Below are positions 38,702 to 48,919 of a DNA stretch of 64,000 bases, piece by piece. This DNA comes from Angiostrongylus vasorum (Eukaryota; Nematoda; Chromadorea; Rhabditida; Metastrongylidae). Both the position numbers and the translations under genes were made by a program. Within the stretch, counting starts at the first letter, position 1; each line of letters begins with the position of its first letter. A model generated the notes under the pieces. It saw nothing but the letters and a program-made list of their open reading frames with translations, had not been told where the DNA came from and made no database searches. Where the stretch lies: positions 784,943 through 848,942 of the forward strand of contig JADANN010000460.1 in assembly GCA_018806985.1 (NCBI GenBank), given 5' to 3'.

Positions 38702-41700
38702 ACTTGGATGGCCTGCCGTTACTGGTTGTGCCGGCCCAGCATAATTTTCATTCGTTCCTCTCTCAGGCAATCATCTTCCATGGCGGTGGTCTGCTTCGAA
38801 CATTGTGACGTCTGCGAGGCCCACTCCTTAATCTCGAAATCGTTGCTATCTGCGTGTGCAGTTGGTTTATGTTGGCCACGAATACGTCCGTCCAGAGTTT
38901 GAGTCTTGTTAGGGAGAGGTGAGAATTATATTGGAGTCCACTTCACTGTTCTTTTTTGTCCATCTGTCATCTGTTCTTCTTATTCTAATGACCGGCCCAT
39001 CTATATTTCGCTATTGATCTTTATTCTCCCGAAGATAGGATGAGTGTCAACGGTCAAAGTTGCGCATTTCGGCTAGACACTGTCAGTGTCCATTAGATTT
39101 CAGAAGACATCGTTCAAGCGCTCTCTGGAAAGTGCACAGAGTTCTTGAGGTGATTGAGGGATCACTTTATGTTTCTGGTTTCTGCTGCATAACGGAGCGC
39201 TTAGAGGACCGTTGAATCCAAAATGTGATCCAGAAGTTCTAGATCCGTTTGTTGATCGGCGGTATCTTTGAGTGGAAGGAATGCTGCCCATGCTGCTCTG
39301 CTTCCTCTAGTTCCTTAACGTTTTTCTCCATGTTTATTGAACGTCTATTTTCCACATACGAAGTAGTTTTTATAACTATAGCAGTCCTATTCGATTTGTT
39401 TACCTTCTTGCCGTGGGTTCATCAAAAAGTGGATTTGAGCATCGTCTCTGCTTCGTAGATGCTTCATGAGAATATGACGATGTCGTCCGCGAAACGAAGA
39501 TTTGGTAGGAATTTTCATTCAGTGCGTATGCTTTTCTATTCATAATGGAGTGCCTTCATTATCCACTGCAATGCGGCCTTAAACAACTTTGGCGGTACTG
39601 TATCATCTTCTCGAACCTCTTTTACAATGGGTATGGTGATGGACCAATGCAAAAGTTGTATATTTGTGCTACAGTTCCCATAACAGTCAACTATTGTTCG
39701 TATATACGAGGGGTTCACTCCTTGGTCGACGAGCGCTGATAGGACTGCATTCGTTTCGACACTGTCAAACGCTTTCTCGTAATCGATAAGGTTTAGAATA
39801 ACAGGTAGGTAGTACTCATGGTAGACTTCTGTGACCCCATGTTATCGTTTGGGTGTAGTCCACATAGCAGAATACCTCTCGTAATCCTGCTTATTCAACC
39901 GGTTGTGATTCATCCAAGGTTTTCGGTATGCCCAAAAGGATAATCTTTGTGAACAGCTTGTGGAATACATTAAACAAGCATATTATAGGATAGCTACGAA
40001 GATCGCTTCGGTCATCCTACTTGGATATTATGGCCGTGCCCGAGGCCCTTCACTGATTTGGATTCTTTTCTTTCTGAAGTTAAGATGACGCATTTGTCAC
40101 AAGAAATACATGTGCTTTGACCACCCGCTCTAGGAAGTCGGTGGTGATACTACCATGTTCTGTGCCTCTCTTCATGCTTTCTATCCCAACTCGAACTTCA
40201 GACAGTAGAGTGCCAAGTGGTTTTTCAAGAGCGGGAGTTTCGAAGATTTGTAGAGGACTTTTTCGCTATCCATTCTGTATCACAGCAGGATGTAGTGATG
40301 GTTCCATCTTCGTTCATCAGGACGGTTAGCAAAAGTGTCGGACGTAATTGGAAAGATCCCAACGACGCTTCTTCAAGCTTGATCGTTTTTAGTTGTATTT
40401 AGCAACTTTTTTCTGCCTATACCGATGTAAATCCTCCTGCAGAAATCTTCTACAGCTTACATGTATAACTATCGATGTTAGATTTGCTGCAGTAGGATCA
40501 TGCTTTAGTGTTCTTTTTTTCGAGCAACGCCTTAGTGGTAATGGAGATGCGGTCTGAACTTTTGGTTTGAGGAACTGAGGCGAGTTCGGCACAAATTTTA
40601 GCTCTTTCGTCAAGCTTCGTGTAGTCCTTGGTTAGGTATTCATTTGTCTGCTAGTCATATGAGATTTTGCAGAGAATATCCTCGTCATAGACGACTTGTC
40701 TCGTTTTTCTTGGACAATGGCAGGAATTTTCTGCTAGCTTATGGCTGAATGAGCTCTTCGCGTGGAAACAGCGGTAATCAAATTTTTCACGGAGTCGAGA
40801 TACCCCCTGAGGTGTCAAAGAGGCACCATTTTCTGTTCGTGAGAATGTGATGAATCTCTGCATGAGTCGTGCCGTTAAGAGCCTCCCATGTCCATCGTCG
40901 ATATTCCTTGAAAAACGGATTCCCATAGGAAATACAAGGAGTCCTACAAGACCGTTTACATTCTCATTTCGTTCTGCTATTGCAAATTTCCCTATGCTGT
41001 TCTCATTTTCATTAGCCGTTCCTAATCTGAAGTTGAAGTCTCCACAACGAATTTGTAGCACTTCTCGTTGCGTACTGGTTCCTCCAAATGATGGTAAAAT
41101 GCGTCTAGTGCGCAGTCATGAGCTGTACAAGTTGCTGGTCAGTTGATGTTGTTGTCATGGTTCATGATGTTGACTTCTTTTGACGCACAATTTGGAGATG
41201 AAGAATGGCCAAGTCCTGTGAAATGGCTTCGTATGAGGTGACCGTAGTGTTACATAGAGGAGTTTACGTCAAAATAAACGATTCCGATCTATCGTAAAGC
41301 AAATTTTCTTCCATAAATGACAATGGTTCCGTCATCTAATTGGCATATGTTGGTCCTCCTCCGTTTCGTCTCTTTTAGGGCGATCACGTGGAATTTAGTG
41401 CCGTCCGCGGTTTCAAGAACATTGTAAGAAGATACGTCTTAAGACTACAGGTGCACACTAATAGGCAGTTTTCTTGGCGTGTTGTGGGCGTATTCGTTTT
41501 GTCCGTTTCCAGTGACGTCCTGTACAACCCGCGATTTGATCGTCTGTCACTGGTTGTCTTACCGCCCGACGTCGTAGAAGGAAGCGCCCATTGTGCGCAG
41601 TAGTGAAGCCGGAATTTTGCTGGTTTAGTCATTGTGGTTCCCTGGAGTCCCGAGGACAGCCTAGTTGAAGCCTTCCTCACTCATGTCGTTACCACCTGAG

Positions 41701-41930
41701 ACAGTCGCTGGCTTTGTGGACTAGAGGGAGATTTGTCACCATGCGACTAGTTTGGCACCAGGGCAGTGGTGACACATGGTATTGGTTACTCTTGGCTGTG
41801 CTTCCGGATAGAAACAGCGGACTCAGCTTGGCAGAGCCTGCTGGGGGATGAACCCTACGTTGTACATCGCAACCTGACACACAGGAACACCTCCCAGCCA
41901 CTTTGAGGCGCTGACCCACTGGTCGGAGTA
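38702..41930 (-). mobile_element. Near full-length RTE-type LINE, inactive
   Basis: About 3.2 kb, the usual size of an RTE element. From 5' (41930) to 3': a family-A-like 5' region (41606-41930), an ORF start MTKPAKFR near 41630, an endonuclease part with GDFNFRLGTANENE near 41040, and reverse transcriptase with EKAFDSVETN near 39770, PPKLFKAALQWIMKAL near 39570 and the catalytic FADD at 39482-39493. The C-terminal end has a WAGH-type motif and a short conserved 3' tail. The reading frame is broken by many stops and shifts. It lies inside the pseudogene intron between 38046 and 42094. Confidence 0.88.
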
Positions 41931-42094
41931 TTCACATACATGTTCATAGTACCTATTTTGTTTTTATTATGGATTGTATCAAGAGGAGATTCCTCTACTT
42001 TCAACGACTTTTCTTTCGAAACCGTCGTTTCAGCAGTTCTCATTTTGCCTTTCGTTCTTTGAACACTTTTCTTATTTAAACTGTTCAAACCCAG

Positions 42095-42236
42095 TGTATT
42101 TTATGTGTTCCCGGAAGGGGTTCATTTGGATACCTTTCGAAAGGGGTAACGCCACCAGAAACCAGAAAATCGTTTCATGGCAAAGAGATTGCCACACAAC
42201 AGATTATCGTGGTACTTGGAAGATCGGGTTTTTGGA
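42095..42236 (+). pseudogene. PHD end and HAT start exon
   Basis: In one frame: VFPEGVHLDTFRKG, a TAA stop (42147), then RHQKPENRFMAKRLPHNRLS and WYLEDRVF. CBP has WP.GFVCDGCLKKS, then RKENKFSAKRLP.TRLG and LE.RVN. The stop sits between two well-matched halves. A further TAG at 42237 may lie past the real exon end. Confidence 0.85.
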
Positions 42237-42619
42237 TAGCTCTCTTTTCTCCGCTCTTACGGATAATTAGCATTTGAAAAAGTGGAATGTTAGGCTTAAA
42301 TGTGGACTTTTTTTGCTACCTATATCGTTGTCATTTGCATTTGCATCACTGGAAATGTCAGTTTGTATGTTTCGCTGGGGTTTAAAGTGAAATTTAGAAG
42401 TGCGAAGTGGAATTGCTTCGATTACGCTTGAAGCGTGGTTTAGAAATGCAACGTTTTGAGACCTGTGTAATAGATCCGGAGTTTTTTCTTCTGTGGTGAT
42501 ACAAGCAAGGTCCGTACAAGAAAGTGCTAATTGGAGAAGTTGTAATTCGGGTCGTTTAATAAGCTGGAATATATTCTACAATCGTTTCAAAGCAACCTTA
42601 GTTCTGTACCTTATGTTTC

Positions 42620-42985
42620 ATATATACACATTCTTTAAGAATGGATTGCCAAATAGTCCTAGTCGATATGAGGTGATAGTTCGAACGTTATGCATTCAGG
42701 ATGGGGAGTTGGAAGTGAAGTCATTGATGAAAACGAAGTGAGTCGCTGAGTTGTTCTTTTTTGATGGTCTTCTGTCGGTGTTTTGAAATTGTCGGTACTT
42801 TTTTAACTTGAAACTAGTTCTACACTCTTAACATTTAGATATGGCCCACAGGGATTTCTGGACCGTTTCTGATACGAAACGAATGCTGTTTTTATTTCAT
42901 CTGAGAATATAAATGGCTCAGAAGTGTGATTCTTCGGTCTTTTTTTTCAAGAGTACGGAATTGACTGTAAGGAGCCAAATGCAAG
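42620..42985 (+). pseudogene. HAT-domain exons with two in-frame stops
   Basis: First exon (to 42737, GTGAGT donor): FFKNGLPNSPSRYEVIVRTL then GELEVKSLMKTK, matching FLRRQN...GEVTVRVV and KTVEVKPGMK. Second exon (42839-42985): YGPQGFLDRF, stop (42870), YETNAVFISSENINGSEV, stop (42927), FFGLFFQEYGIDCKEPNA. CBP reads PYRTKALFAFEEIDGVDLC, then FFGMHVQEYGSDCPPPNQR, so each TGA replaces a single residue. The phase-2 junction to the next exon restores the expected arginine. Confidence 0.9.
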
Positions 42986-43100
42986 GTAGGTCGCTGTATA
43001 TCGACGTACAATACATACTTGTGCAATGAATTGGAACAAAATGAGACGAACATTAAGGATTAATTTTAATGGGACTTACTTAAAACAGTAGTTGTTTTAG

Positions 43101-43196
43101 GCATGTTTACATATATTGTTTGGACTTTGTGAATTTCTTCTAACCAAGAGGACTCAGAACCGATGTATATCATGAAATCTCGCTGGGATATCTTCA
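43101..43196 (+). pseudogene. HAT-domain exon with one stop
   Basis: After the TTTTAG acceptor: HVYIYCLDFVNFF, stop (TAA, 43141), PRGLRTDVYHEISLGYLQ, then a GTGAGT donor. The CBP catalytic domain reads RRVYISYLDSVHFFRPKCLR and TAVYHEILIGYLE, so the stop replaces one arginine and the rest is collinear. Confidence 0.92.
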
Positions 43197-43267
43197 GTGA
43201 GTTTCATCGAAGATTTTATTTTTTTTTCAATAAGTTAGGGCAATGAATTCATAAACATCGAAGGTGT

Positions 43268-43900
43268 TTGGTACCTTTAACTATGCGAAACGCATTGGCC
43301 ACACTATATCCCGTACCCCGTACTTATGCATGTGCACTGTTTGACGGTGGTAATTATGTCTTTCACTGCCACCCAATTCAGCAAAAGATCGCGAAACGGA
43401 AGAGGACGATAATTCACAAGGCCTATTGCTATTTTCTTCTCAAACTGCAAGTTCTACATTTAATCAGATCATTATTTTCAAGCAATGGTAAAAAAAGAAG
43501 TATTACAAAACGCTGTAGCTGAGAAAACGACCGTCGAGTTCAAGGGGATTTACAAGCAAATGAGCTTAAATTAGAGTTCAAGGAGATATGTCAATGTCGC
43601 CACCTTCGTTTCGAAATCCTTTTAAGGCACGTGATGACAATTTTACCACACCGATGAGCTCACCATATTTTTAAGGCGATTTCTGGTCGTATTCAATCGA
43701 AGACCGTACACGGTTTGTTTAGTGTGTCGTGATTGGAGGAAGTCTCTTCGTGCTTCTGAATGTTGATATTGTACTTCTAGTAAGGCTGATAATACGGAAG
43801 CTCAAAGGCGTAAAGAAGATGCTGAGGTAGGCGAAGAAGGTGGTGGCATGTTTCAGTCGGGTGACAATGGAAGGAAAAAGAAGTGCGCACAATGGAAGTG
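43268..43900 (+). pseudogene. HAT catalytic core and basic tail, frameshifted
   Basis: YAKRIGHTIS (43279 onward) matches YVKKLGYTTG. A frameshift follows, then YACALFDGGNYVFHCHPIQQ and KIAKRKR match WACPPSEGDDYIFHCHPPDQ and KIPKPKR. Next are VLQNAVAEKTTVEFKGIYKQ and SSPYF, stop (43672), GDFW, for LPYFEGDFW. From 43781 comes a charged tail with EAQRRKEDAEVGEE and GRKKK. The tryptophan of the WACPP motif, implicated in the p300 active site, is not visible. Confidence 0.85.
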
Positions 43901-44052
43901 CTTTGGTTATTCTTCTTCACTTCCTAGCTTTTTATTTAAATCTCGGATCGCTTATTCTAGTTGTAGTAATACGATGTTGATGTGCAGTGATTTAGGGGAA
44001 CTGAAAATAGTGTGAGAGTAGAGGTATTATTTTTTAAAATTTACTTTTGCAG

Positions 44053-44783
44053 GTCAAGAAACAAGAACGAAAACCTGGAGAAGAACTCAGGTATGAATAA
44101 AAAGAAACAAGGGAGGTGCTTGCAATAAGGTGTTCGCCAACCTGTACTGCCAGTTTTGTAAGCTTAAAGAGGTTTGTGTTAATTTATCTATATAGGGTCG
44201 TGGGTCCCTGATTTTCAGCTCTTGTGATGCTAAGGCTTTGTGCAAAGATTATTCATTTCTATTTATTGTAAATTTTGCTTCATCTTTAGGAGTAAAGGTT
44301 CCTACGTAATTTGTAAGACCGGTTTTCGATTAACCATGGTATTTATGAACTTCAGCTTCTGGGCTTACAGAAGGCTGTTAGCACGTTTTTTTTGTATCTG
44401 TTCTTTTGGCGAGTTTCCGCTCTTCAGCGCCTACACGTGGTTTTGTATAGCTCTGTTTTCATTATCCAGTGAATATTCTGTAGTCCTAATGAAAGCCTAG
44501 TGAATGATTTTCAAACGAAGCCAAATAATCTGTCTGTTAAGAAACATCGACTCCTTTGGTTTTAAAGAGGAATATGGGCCGTCGTATGCTGTTCTTACAT
44601 AAAACCCAGTGCTCTTCACGTGTTCTTCACTATTCGGCTTCTCACACAACAGTTTGATTTTTGACTGCCCGATATCGTTGATGCGGATCCACTTATGGCT
44701 TCAGAAATGATGGAAAATCGGAACAGGTTCTTGACAAGAGCACGTGATGAGCAGTGGGAGTTAAGCTCATTGAGGAAAGCAAA
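44053..44783 (+). pseudogene. Post-HAT exons leading to ZZ
   Basis: A short segment from 44053 (VKKQERKPGEEL) and one at 44117-44171 (NKVFANLYCQFCKLKE, cf. NDLSQKLYATMEKHKE) precede a good exon at 44610-44783: HVFFTIRLLTQQFDF, stop (44662), LPDIVDADPLMASEMMENRN, then FLTRARDEQWELSSLRKA. CBP has EVFFVIRL, then PPIVDPDPLIPCDLMDGRD and FLTLARDKHLEFSSLRRAQ. The GTAGGT donor leaves a phase-2 break that joins the next exon correctly. Confidence 0.88.
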
Positions 44784-45088
44784 GTAGGTGATGATCAAGA
44801 AAACACGAAATCTTTGGGCTTGCTGTGTGAATAGTTTTGATAACGTTATCGTTTGTGAAGACGGACGTTAAAAGCGTTTGAGTTACGAGCAGTGCTGCTG
44901 CTTAAAACGAGCTATTAGCTTGATTTGGAATGCATCGAGGAACAGTGTTATTGAAAATCCGTAGACCTGCGCCAACCAATATTTCAGAATATTCTGTTCT
45001 TGCTACCAAATGCACAAGCGTGATTGCTTTTCTTGATGAAATCTTTTGCCTCTTGAAAAGATTGTCTATTGCTTGTTTTTCTGTTTAG

Positions 45089-45206
45089 GTTCTCAACTCT
45101 AGCATTCTGTTTTGCACTGATCAAGTCGGATGGAAACAAGGACGTGAGTTATAAGTGTAACAAATGCAACAGTTTCAATGTGAAATGGCAATGTACAACG
45201 TGTGAT
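45089..45206 (+). pseudogene. ZZ zinc-finger exon, fully open
   Basis: Reads FSTLAFCFALIKSDGNKDVS, then YKCNKCNSFNVKWQCTTCD, flanked by TGTTTAG and GTAAGT. CBP has WSTMCMLVELH, then FVYTCNECKHHVETRWHCTVCEDYD. All four cysteines visible here are kept and there is no stop. The following exon (45355-45479) begins EIGLC (cf. DYDLC) but needs a frameshift to recover CEHPME and carries a stop after it, so the ZZ fold cannot be completed. Confidence 0.88.
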
Positions 45207-45554
45207 GTAAGTTAGTCACCAGGGCTTTTTTTCAGTTAGAGTTTCCTTAAGCGGTACCCAAGAAGTGAAGGACTGGGACGGACGAAGATAATCAGCACAT
45301 GCATTATCTCTATTTGCTCTGTTTTTTCTTACTTATTGTTTCATTTTGCTGCAGGAAATTGGTCTATGTGAGAGGGTCGTGAATCCACCTGTTGTGAGCA
45401 TCCAATGGAATAAGTTAAACTGGTTATCTGTGCTTAGATTGGTGATTTCGGTGGGGACAACCATTCTGGAAAAGTCCAGGTAGCTCACGGAGTTTAAATG
45501 TTTTCTTCTTTCCTTAGACTCATTCTTGATCGATGTAATTTCTCGCATTTTCAG

Positions 45555-45713
45555 AGTTGTGTTCTGTCTTTGCTGCACTCATGCCAATGCAGAGGCGCAA
45601 ACTGTCGTCATGTGTCTTCCCACAAAATGAAACATGTTATGCAACACGCAAAGATGAGCAAGGAACATGTTGCAAATAGCTGGTGTTATTCTCTTACTAT
45701 CATGGGCAACTTT
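45555..45713 (+). pseudogene. TAZ2 exon with lost zinc ligands
   Basis: SCVLSLLHSCQCRGANC, then RHVSSHKMKHVMQHAKMSKE matches CBP TAZ2 RCIQSLVHACQCRNANC and SLPSCQKMKRVVQHTKGCKR. The cysteine of LPSC has become serine, the cysteine of KGC is also serine, and the following GGCPIC stretch is lost, so at least the first two zinc sites cannot form as in CBP. A short segment near 45779 (ALLIDMQTCQR) may be the ALCCYHAKHCQE part in a different frame. Confidence 0.85.
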
Positions 45714-45901
45714 GAACGCGGGTTTGTTGCATGATGCCGTTTTTTATGGCTATTCGGTGAAAGCTAGTTGAGCAGAAATGCTCTATTGATCGACATGCAG
45801 ACATGCCAACGTATCGACGGCTTGCAGGTAGTTGCAGAAGGTGAGAACATCATTAGTTACGCCTAGGTCCTGCGAGGATGGCTTTGGAACATCGCTTAAA
45901 G

Positions 45902-46200
45902 CTCAACTTACTTACTTGGATACTTGGACGGTCCGTCTTCACGAGCTGTGCGGACACCAGCATATATGCCATTCGTTCCTTTGTACCGTGATCTGTAAAA
46001 CAACTGCAGCTGCGGGTACAGCTGATTCACTTTGTTTACGAACACGTCCGCCCAACGTGTAGGTCGTCGTCCTGGGGGACGTTTGCATTCTCTTTGAGTC
46101 CACTCTACTGTTCTTTTCGTCCATCTGTCGTCCGTTCTTCTCATTATGTGACCGGTCCATCTATGTTTCGCTATCGATGTATATTCTCCTGGATCTTCGA
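45902..46200 (-). mobile_element. 5'-truncated RTE LINE, C-terminal end
   Basis: Minus-strand translation RRTDDRWTKRTVEWTQRECK, then RPTRWADVF and GIYAGVRTAREDGPSKYPSK matches the typical RTE C-terminus (WAGH..R..D.RWT, GRPPTRW.D.F). The 3' end is TATCCAAGTAAGTAAG, the same tail as family A. It is truncated at its 5' side near 46200, as expected for incomplete target-primed reverse transcription. It lies within the pseudogene after TAZ2. Confidence 0.85.
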
Positions 46201-47109
46201 GATCCTTCGAGATTAAAGCTTACCTATTCGTTTTAACCTTACATAAAGTGTAGATCGTTTCCTACGAGGTTTAGAAGAAGGATGAAAGGTTTTAGAGAAG
46301 GTATATGACGTACCATAACGTTTTCTTAGTAATTCGACATAGATCTAGGCTGTACTGTGATAGTATGAACCTTGCTAAATGTTTGGTTTACCCATATTCC
46401 AGAAGTGTGTTAGCAACACATTTTACCAAACGAAATATCAAATTCACCTTAAAGCTCTACGTCTGGGTGTGGACTGCGCAACCAGTAGCTTCGCAGAGAA
46501 CTCCCATTGCATGTCACCCTCTTCGCATATTAAATGAATCTACCACACAGTTTCTGCATACGATGGAAGACAGACTCCTCTGTCAGATGAATAACCATAT
46601 GATCCATGATTTAGTTAGAATTATCAGCGTTTAACCAAAATATCTCTTCAAAATTTAGTGATCTGATATTTTTTGCCATTGTGCTAGTTTGGTAGCACGT
46701 GGATAGAAGTATTCAACTTTGTACTGTTTTGTCCTGTCATATCCTAGTGCAATTCTCTTGTATCATTTTCTAGACATTATTTTCCTTTCTTTAAACAAAG
46801 TGGTCCCATCTTATGTTTATGGCAAGGAAATTAGAAAATTAGATGCTACAACTTGCATATCTATCTGCCGTTAGGTCTTTCACGACCACGGTCGTTGGTT
46901 TCAACATGCATGATGTTTTACGTTTCGGACTGTACATCTCGTCTTCAATGCGCATCCTTTTTTTGTTGCCGGGTTTGCCACACAGGAGCTTCTTTTCTAG
47001 ACTTTTTCTACCCCATCGATAGTTTGTCGAAGATAGATTTTATACTAATGCTCTTCCATCGATAGGTATTCTCATTGCGCATTGACTTTGATTACCGCAC
47101 AAAAAATGG
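46201..47109. other. Pseudogene interior, no exon identified
   Basis: A plus frame at 46305-46634 (109 codons) and another at 46853-47065 do not resemble CBP or anything else I know. They may be chance frames. Confidence 0.4.
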
Positions 47110-47345
47110 TGTACTTACTTGGATACTTAGATGACCCGTCCGTCCTCAGTGGTTGTACAGGCTCCAGCATAACCTCCATTTTTCGGAGTTTTGCTGGTTT
47201 AACCATTCTGGTTCCCTGGGGTCCTGAGGTCAGCCTGGCCAAATTCTTCACCAAGTCACCACCACCATAGGCAGTCGTCGCCCTTGTCGATCAGAGTGAG
47301 AATTGCCACCATGCGACTACTTTGGAACCACGACGGTGCCGGACC
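47110..47345 (-). mobile_element. Family A, 5'-truncated
   Basis: Begins on the plus strand with TTACTTGGATACTTAGATG and covers only the 3' two-thirds of the element. On minus a frame MVKPAKLRKMEVMLEPVQ spans the LINE-start/LINE-end junction. Confidence 0.75.
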
Positions 47346-48160
47346 CTTCGCACAAGAATAGTACGCCATCTAGTCTCCTGTATCCGCATCGCCACGGTGA
47401 ATCATGTTATTGTACGAAATGAGTGGATATTTAGTAGAAATAATGCCTTGAAAGAAATAGCGTGTAGTTCCTTCCATAACTCTGTTAAAGTATCAACTCA
47501 CGAAATTTGGTAGCGGGTGAAAATTTGTCGAAGGTTATCGAAGGACTGGCGTTGCACACAGTGTGAAGCGTTATTTTAAAAAGCAGCTCCTTATTTCGTT
47601 TCTAATTGCTATGCTGAGTCGTGGGCTTAGTACAGAACGGAGTATTGTTAAAACCAAAAGTAAATGTAATATTCTTTGCCCAACTTACGCAACTTCATTA
47701 AATGCTGGCAGCACTATGATTGGATGGTAGGCACTTTCACTACACGTATTATCTAAATATGTTCCAGTAACATGGGAGCATAAGTGGAAGATCATATCGG
47801 GCACATAGAAGTTGTCGAGACGGGGAAAATATATGAGGGAATCGAGCAATAGCTCGATAAACTCGAGAAAGCAGTGCTCCATGCGTGTTACGCGGGCCTG
47901 CGAACATCTTTGTCTTCAATGAGCATCTCGATTACGCTTCAATAACACGCGGTTTATATTATGATCCACCATGCAAATACATTGCTGTAAGCACTTGGAA
48001 GTGTGTTGCACACTATTTTTCGTCTATTTTGGCGTTTTTATGTCCAAACATTCCATAAAATAACCATACCGACAACAATTACATAGCAGTTTGTTGTTAG
48101 TCAATTTACAGGTCAATGAAGTCTACCGAAAAAGTGTTTTTGTAACCTATTTAGTGTAAA

Positions 48161-48247
48161 GATTTGCATTTCTGGTCTCGCCACCCATAGATTTGCATTT
48201 CTGGTCTCGCCACCCATAGATTTGCATTTCTGGTCTCGCCACCCATA
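48161..48247. repeat. Three perfect 29-base tandem repeats
   Basis: The unit GATTTGCATTTCTGGTCTCG plus CCACCCATA occurs three times without gaps. The unit length is not a multiple of three. It lies directly before the Q-rich C-terminal exon of the pseudogene. Confidence 0.95.
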
Positions 48248-48919
48248 TTGTGGTCTGGTTTCGACTTTTACATTCTCCAGATGGCAGGAGATAGTTGGCC
48301 ATTGAATATGGATCCAGTACTGGATGTTTCGAATTCCGGTTACTCCGGTGGCTCACCACCTCACAGTTAATTCCGAGAACCAAGCGGTCGGTTCGCTCCC
48401 ATAGTACAGTTGGATATCAACAGCAACTTCAGCAGCATCAGCAATAGATTCACCTGCAATTTCTGGGCAACAGTTCGGGTTTGGTCAGGTATGTTTGCTC
48501 CTAAAATTCCTGAGCCCTGCGAATCGTTTTTGCGCACACCTAGCTGCTAATACCCACAGTAGAAAAATTGTTTGACGTGGGTTTCTTTTTTTGCCATGTA
48601 ATGAGCAAGTACACAGTTGTAGGGTTGATCGCCAACCATGGATATAAGTTCCTTTCAGTTTTGCCACCAGTTTTGTCACAGCAGCAAGCCAGGTAACCAG
48701 ATCAAAGCCAGCAATTCCGTTCTGGCTACAGGCTTGTTCCAAAACATTAGCACCAATGAAGTATATCGTAACCCAAGCTTTCGTTACGTAGAAGTACGTG
48801 TATCTTTTCGAACTTGTTGTAAATATTATTTCAGTGATTGTTATTGATTTAATTCTTCGCAGCTTGATGAACTCACTTTCGACACGAATCCCCGTAACGA
48901 ACAAGAAGTAGAGCGGTGA
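48248..48919 (+). pseudogene. Q-rich C-terminal exons of the CBP-like pseudogene
   Basis: One frame gives SWPLNMDPVLDVSNSGYSGG before a stop. Another gives YQQQLQQHQQ, stop, IHLQFLGNSSGLV up to a GTATGT donor at 48489. A small segment after TTTCAG at 48658 reads LPPVLSQQQA. A last segment after TTCGCAG at 48862 reads LDELTFDTNPRNEQEVER and stops at 48917-48919. The glutamine-rich composition and position fit the CBP C-terminus, but alignment here is loose. Confidence 0.6.

Larger units (their letters stand above)
32664..48919 (+). pseudogene. cbp-1-like: CBP/p300 histone acetyltransferase pseudogene
   Basis: A decayed copy of the transcriptional coactivator CBP/p300, which in living form acetylates histones and binds activators in the nucleus. 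Exon-like segments follow the family order: KIX (34195-34365), bromodomain (36567-36717 and 37320-37469), RING/PHD (37802-38045 and 42095-42236), HAT (42.6-43.9 kb), a post-HAT exon (44610-44783), ZZ (45089-45479), TAZ2 (from 45555) and a Q-rich C-terminus (48.2-48.9 kb). Most keep GT/AG signals, and several junction phases join correctly, so it arose by DNA duplication, not retroposition. In-frame stops lie at 37374, 37467, 42147, 42870, 42927, 43141, 43672 and 44662, and frameshifts near 37880, 43310 and 45400. No TAZ1 was found. Repeats fill the introns. The identification is from remembered CBP sequences. Confidence 0.9.

Noticed and set aside
48161..48247. CRISPR-like direct repeats
   Set aside because: Three head-to-tail copies without spacers in a eukaryotic sequence are an ordinary minisatellite.
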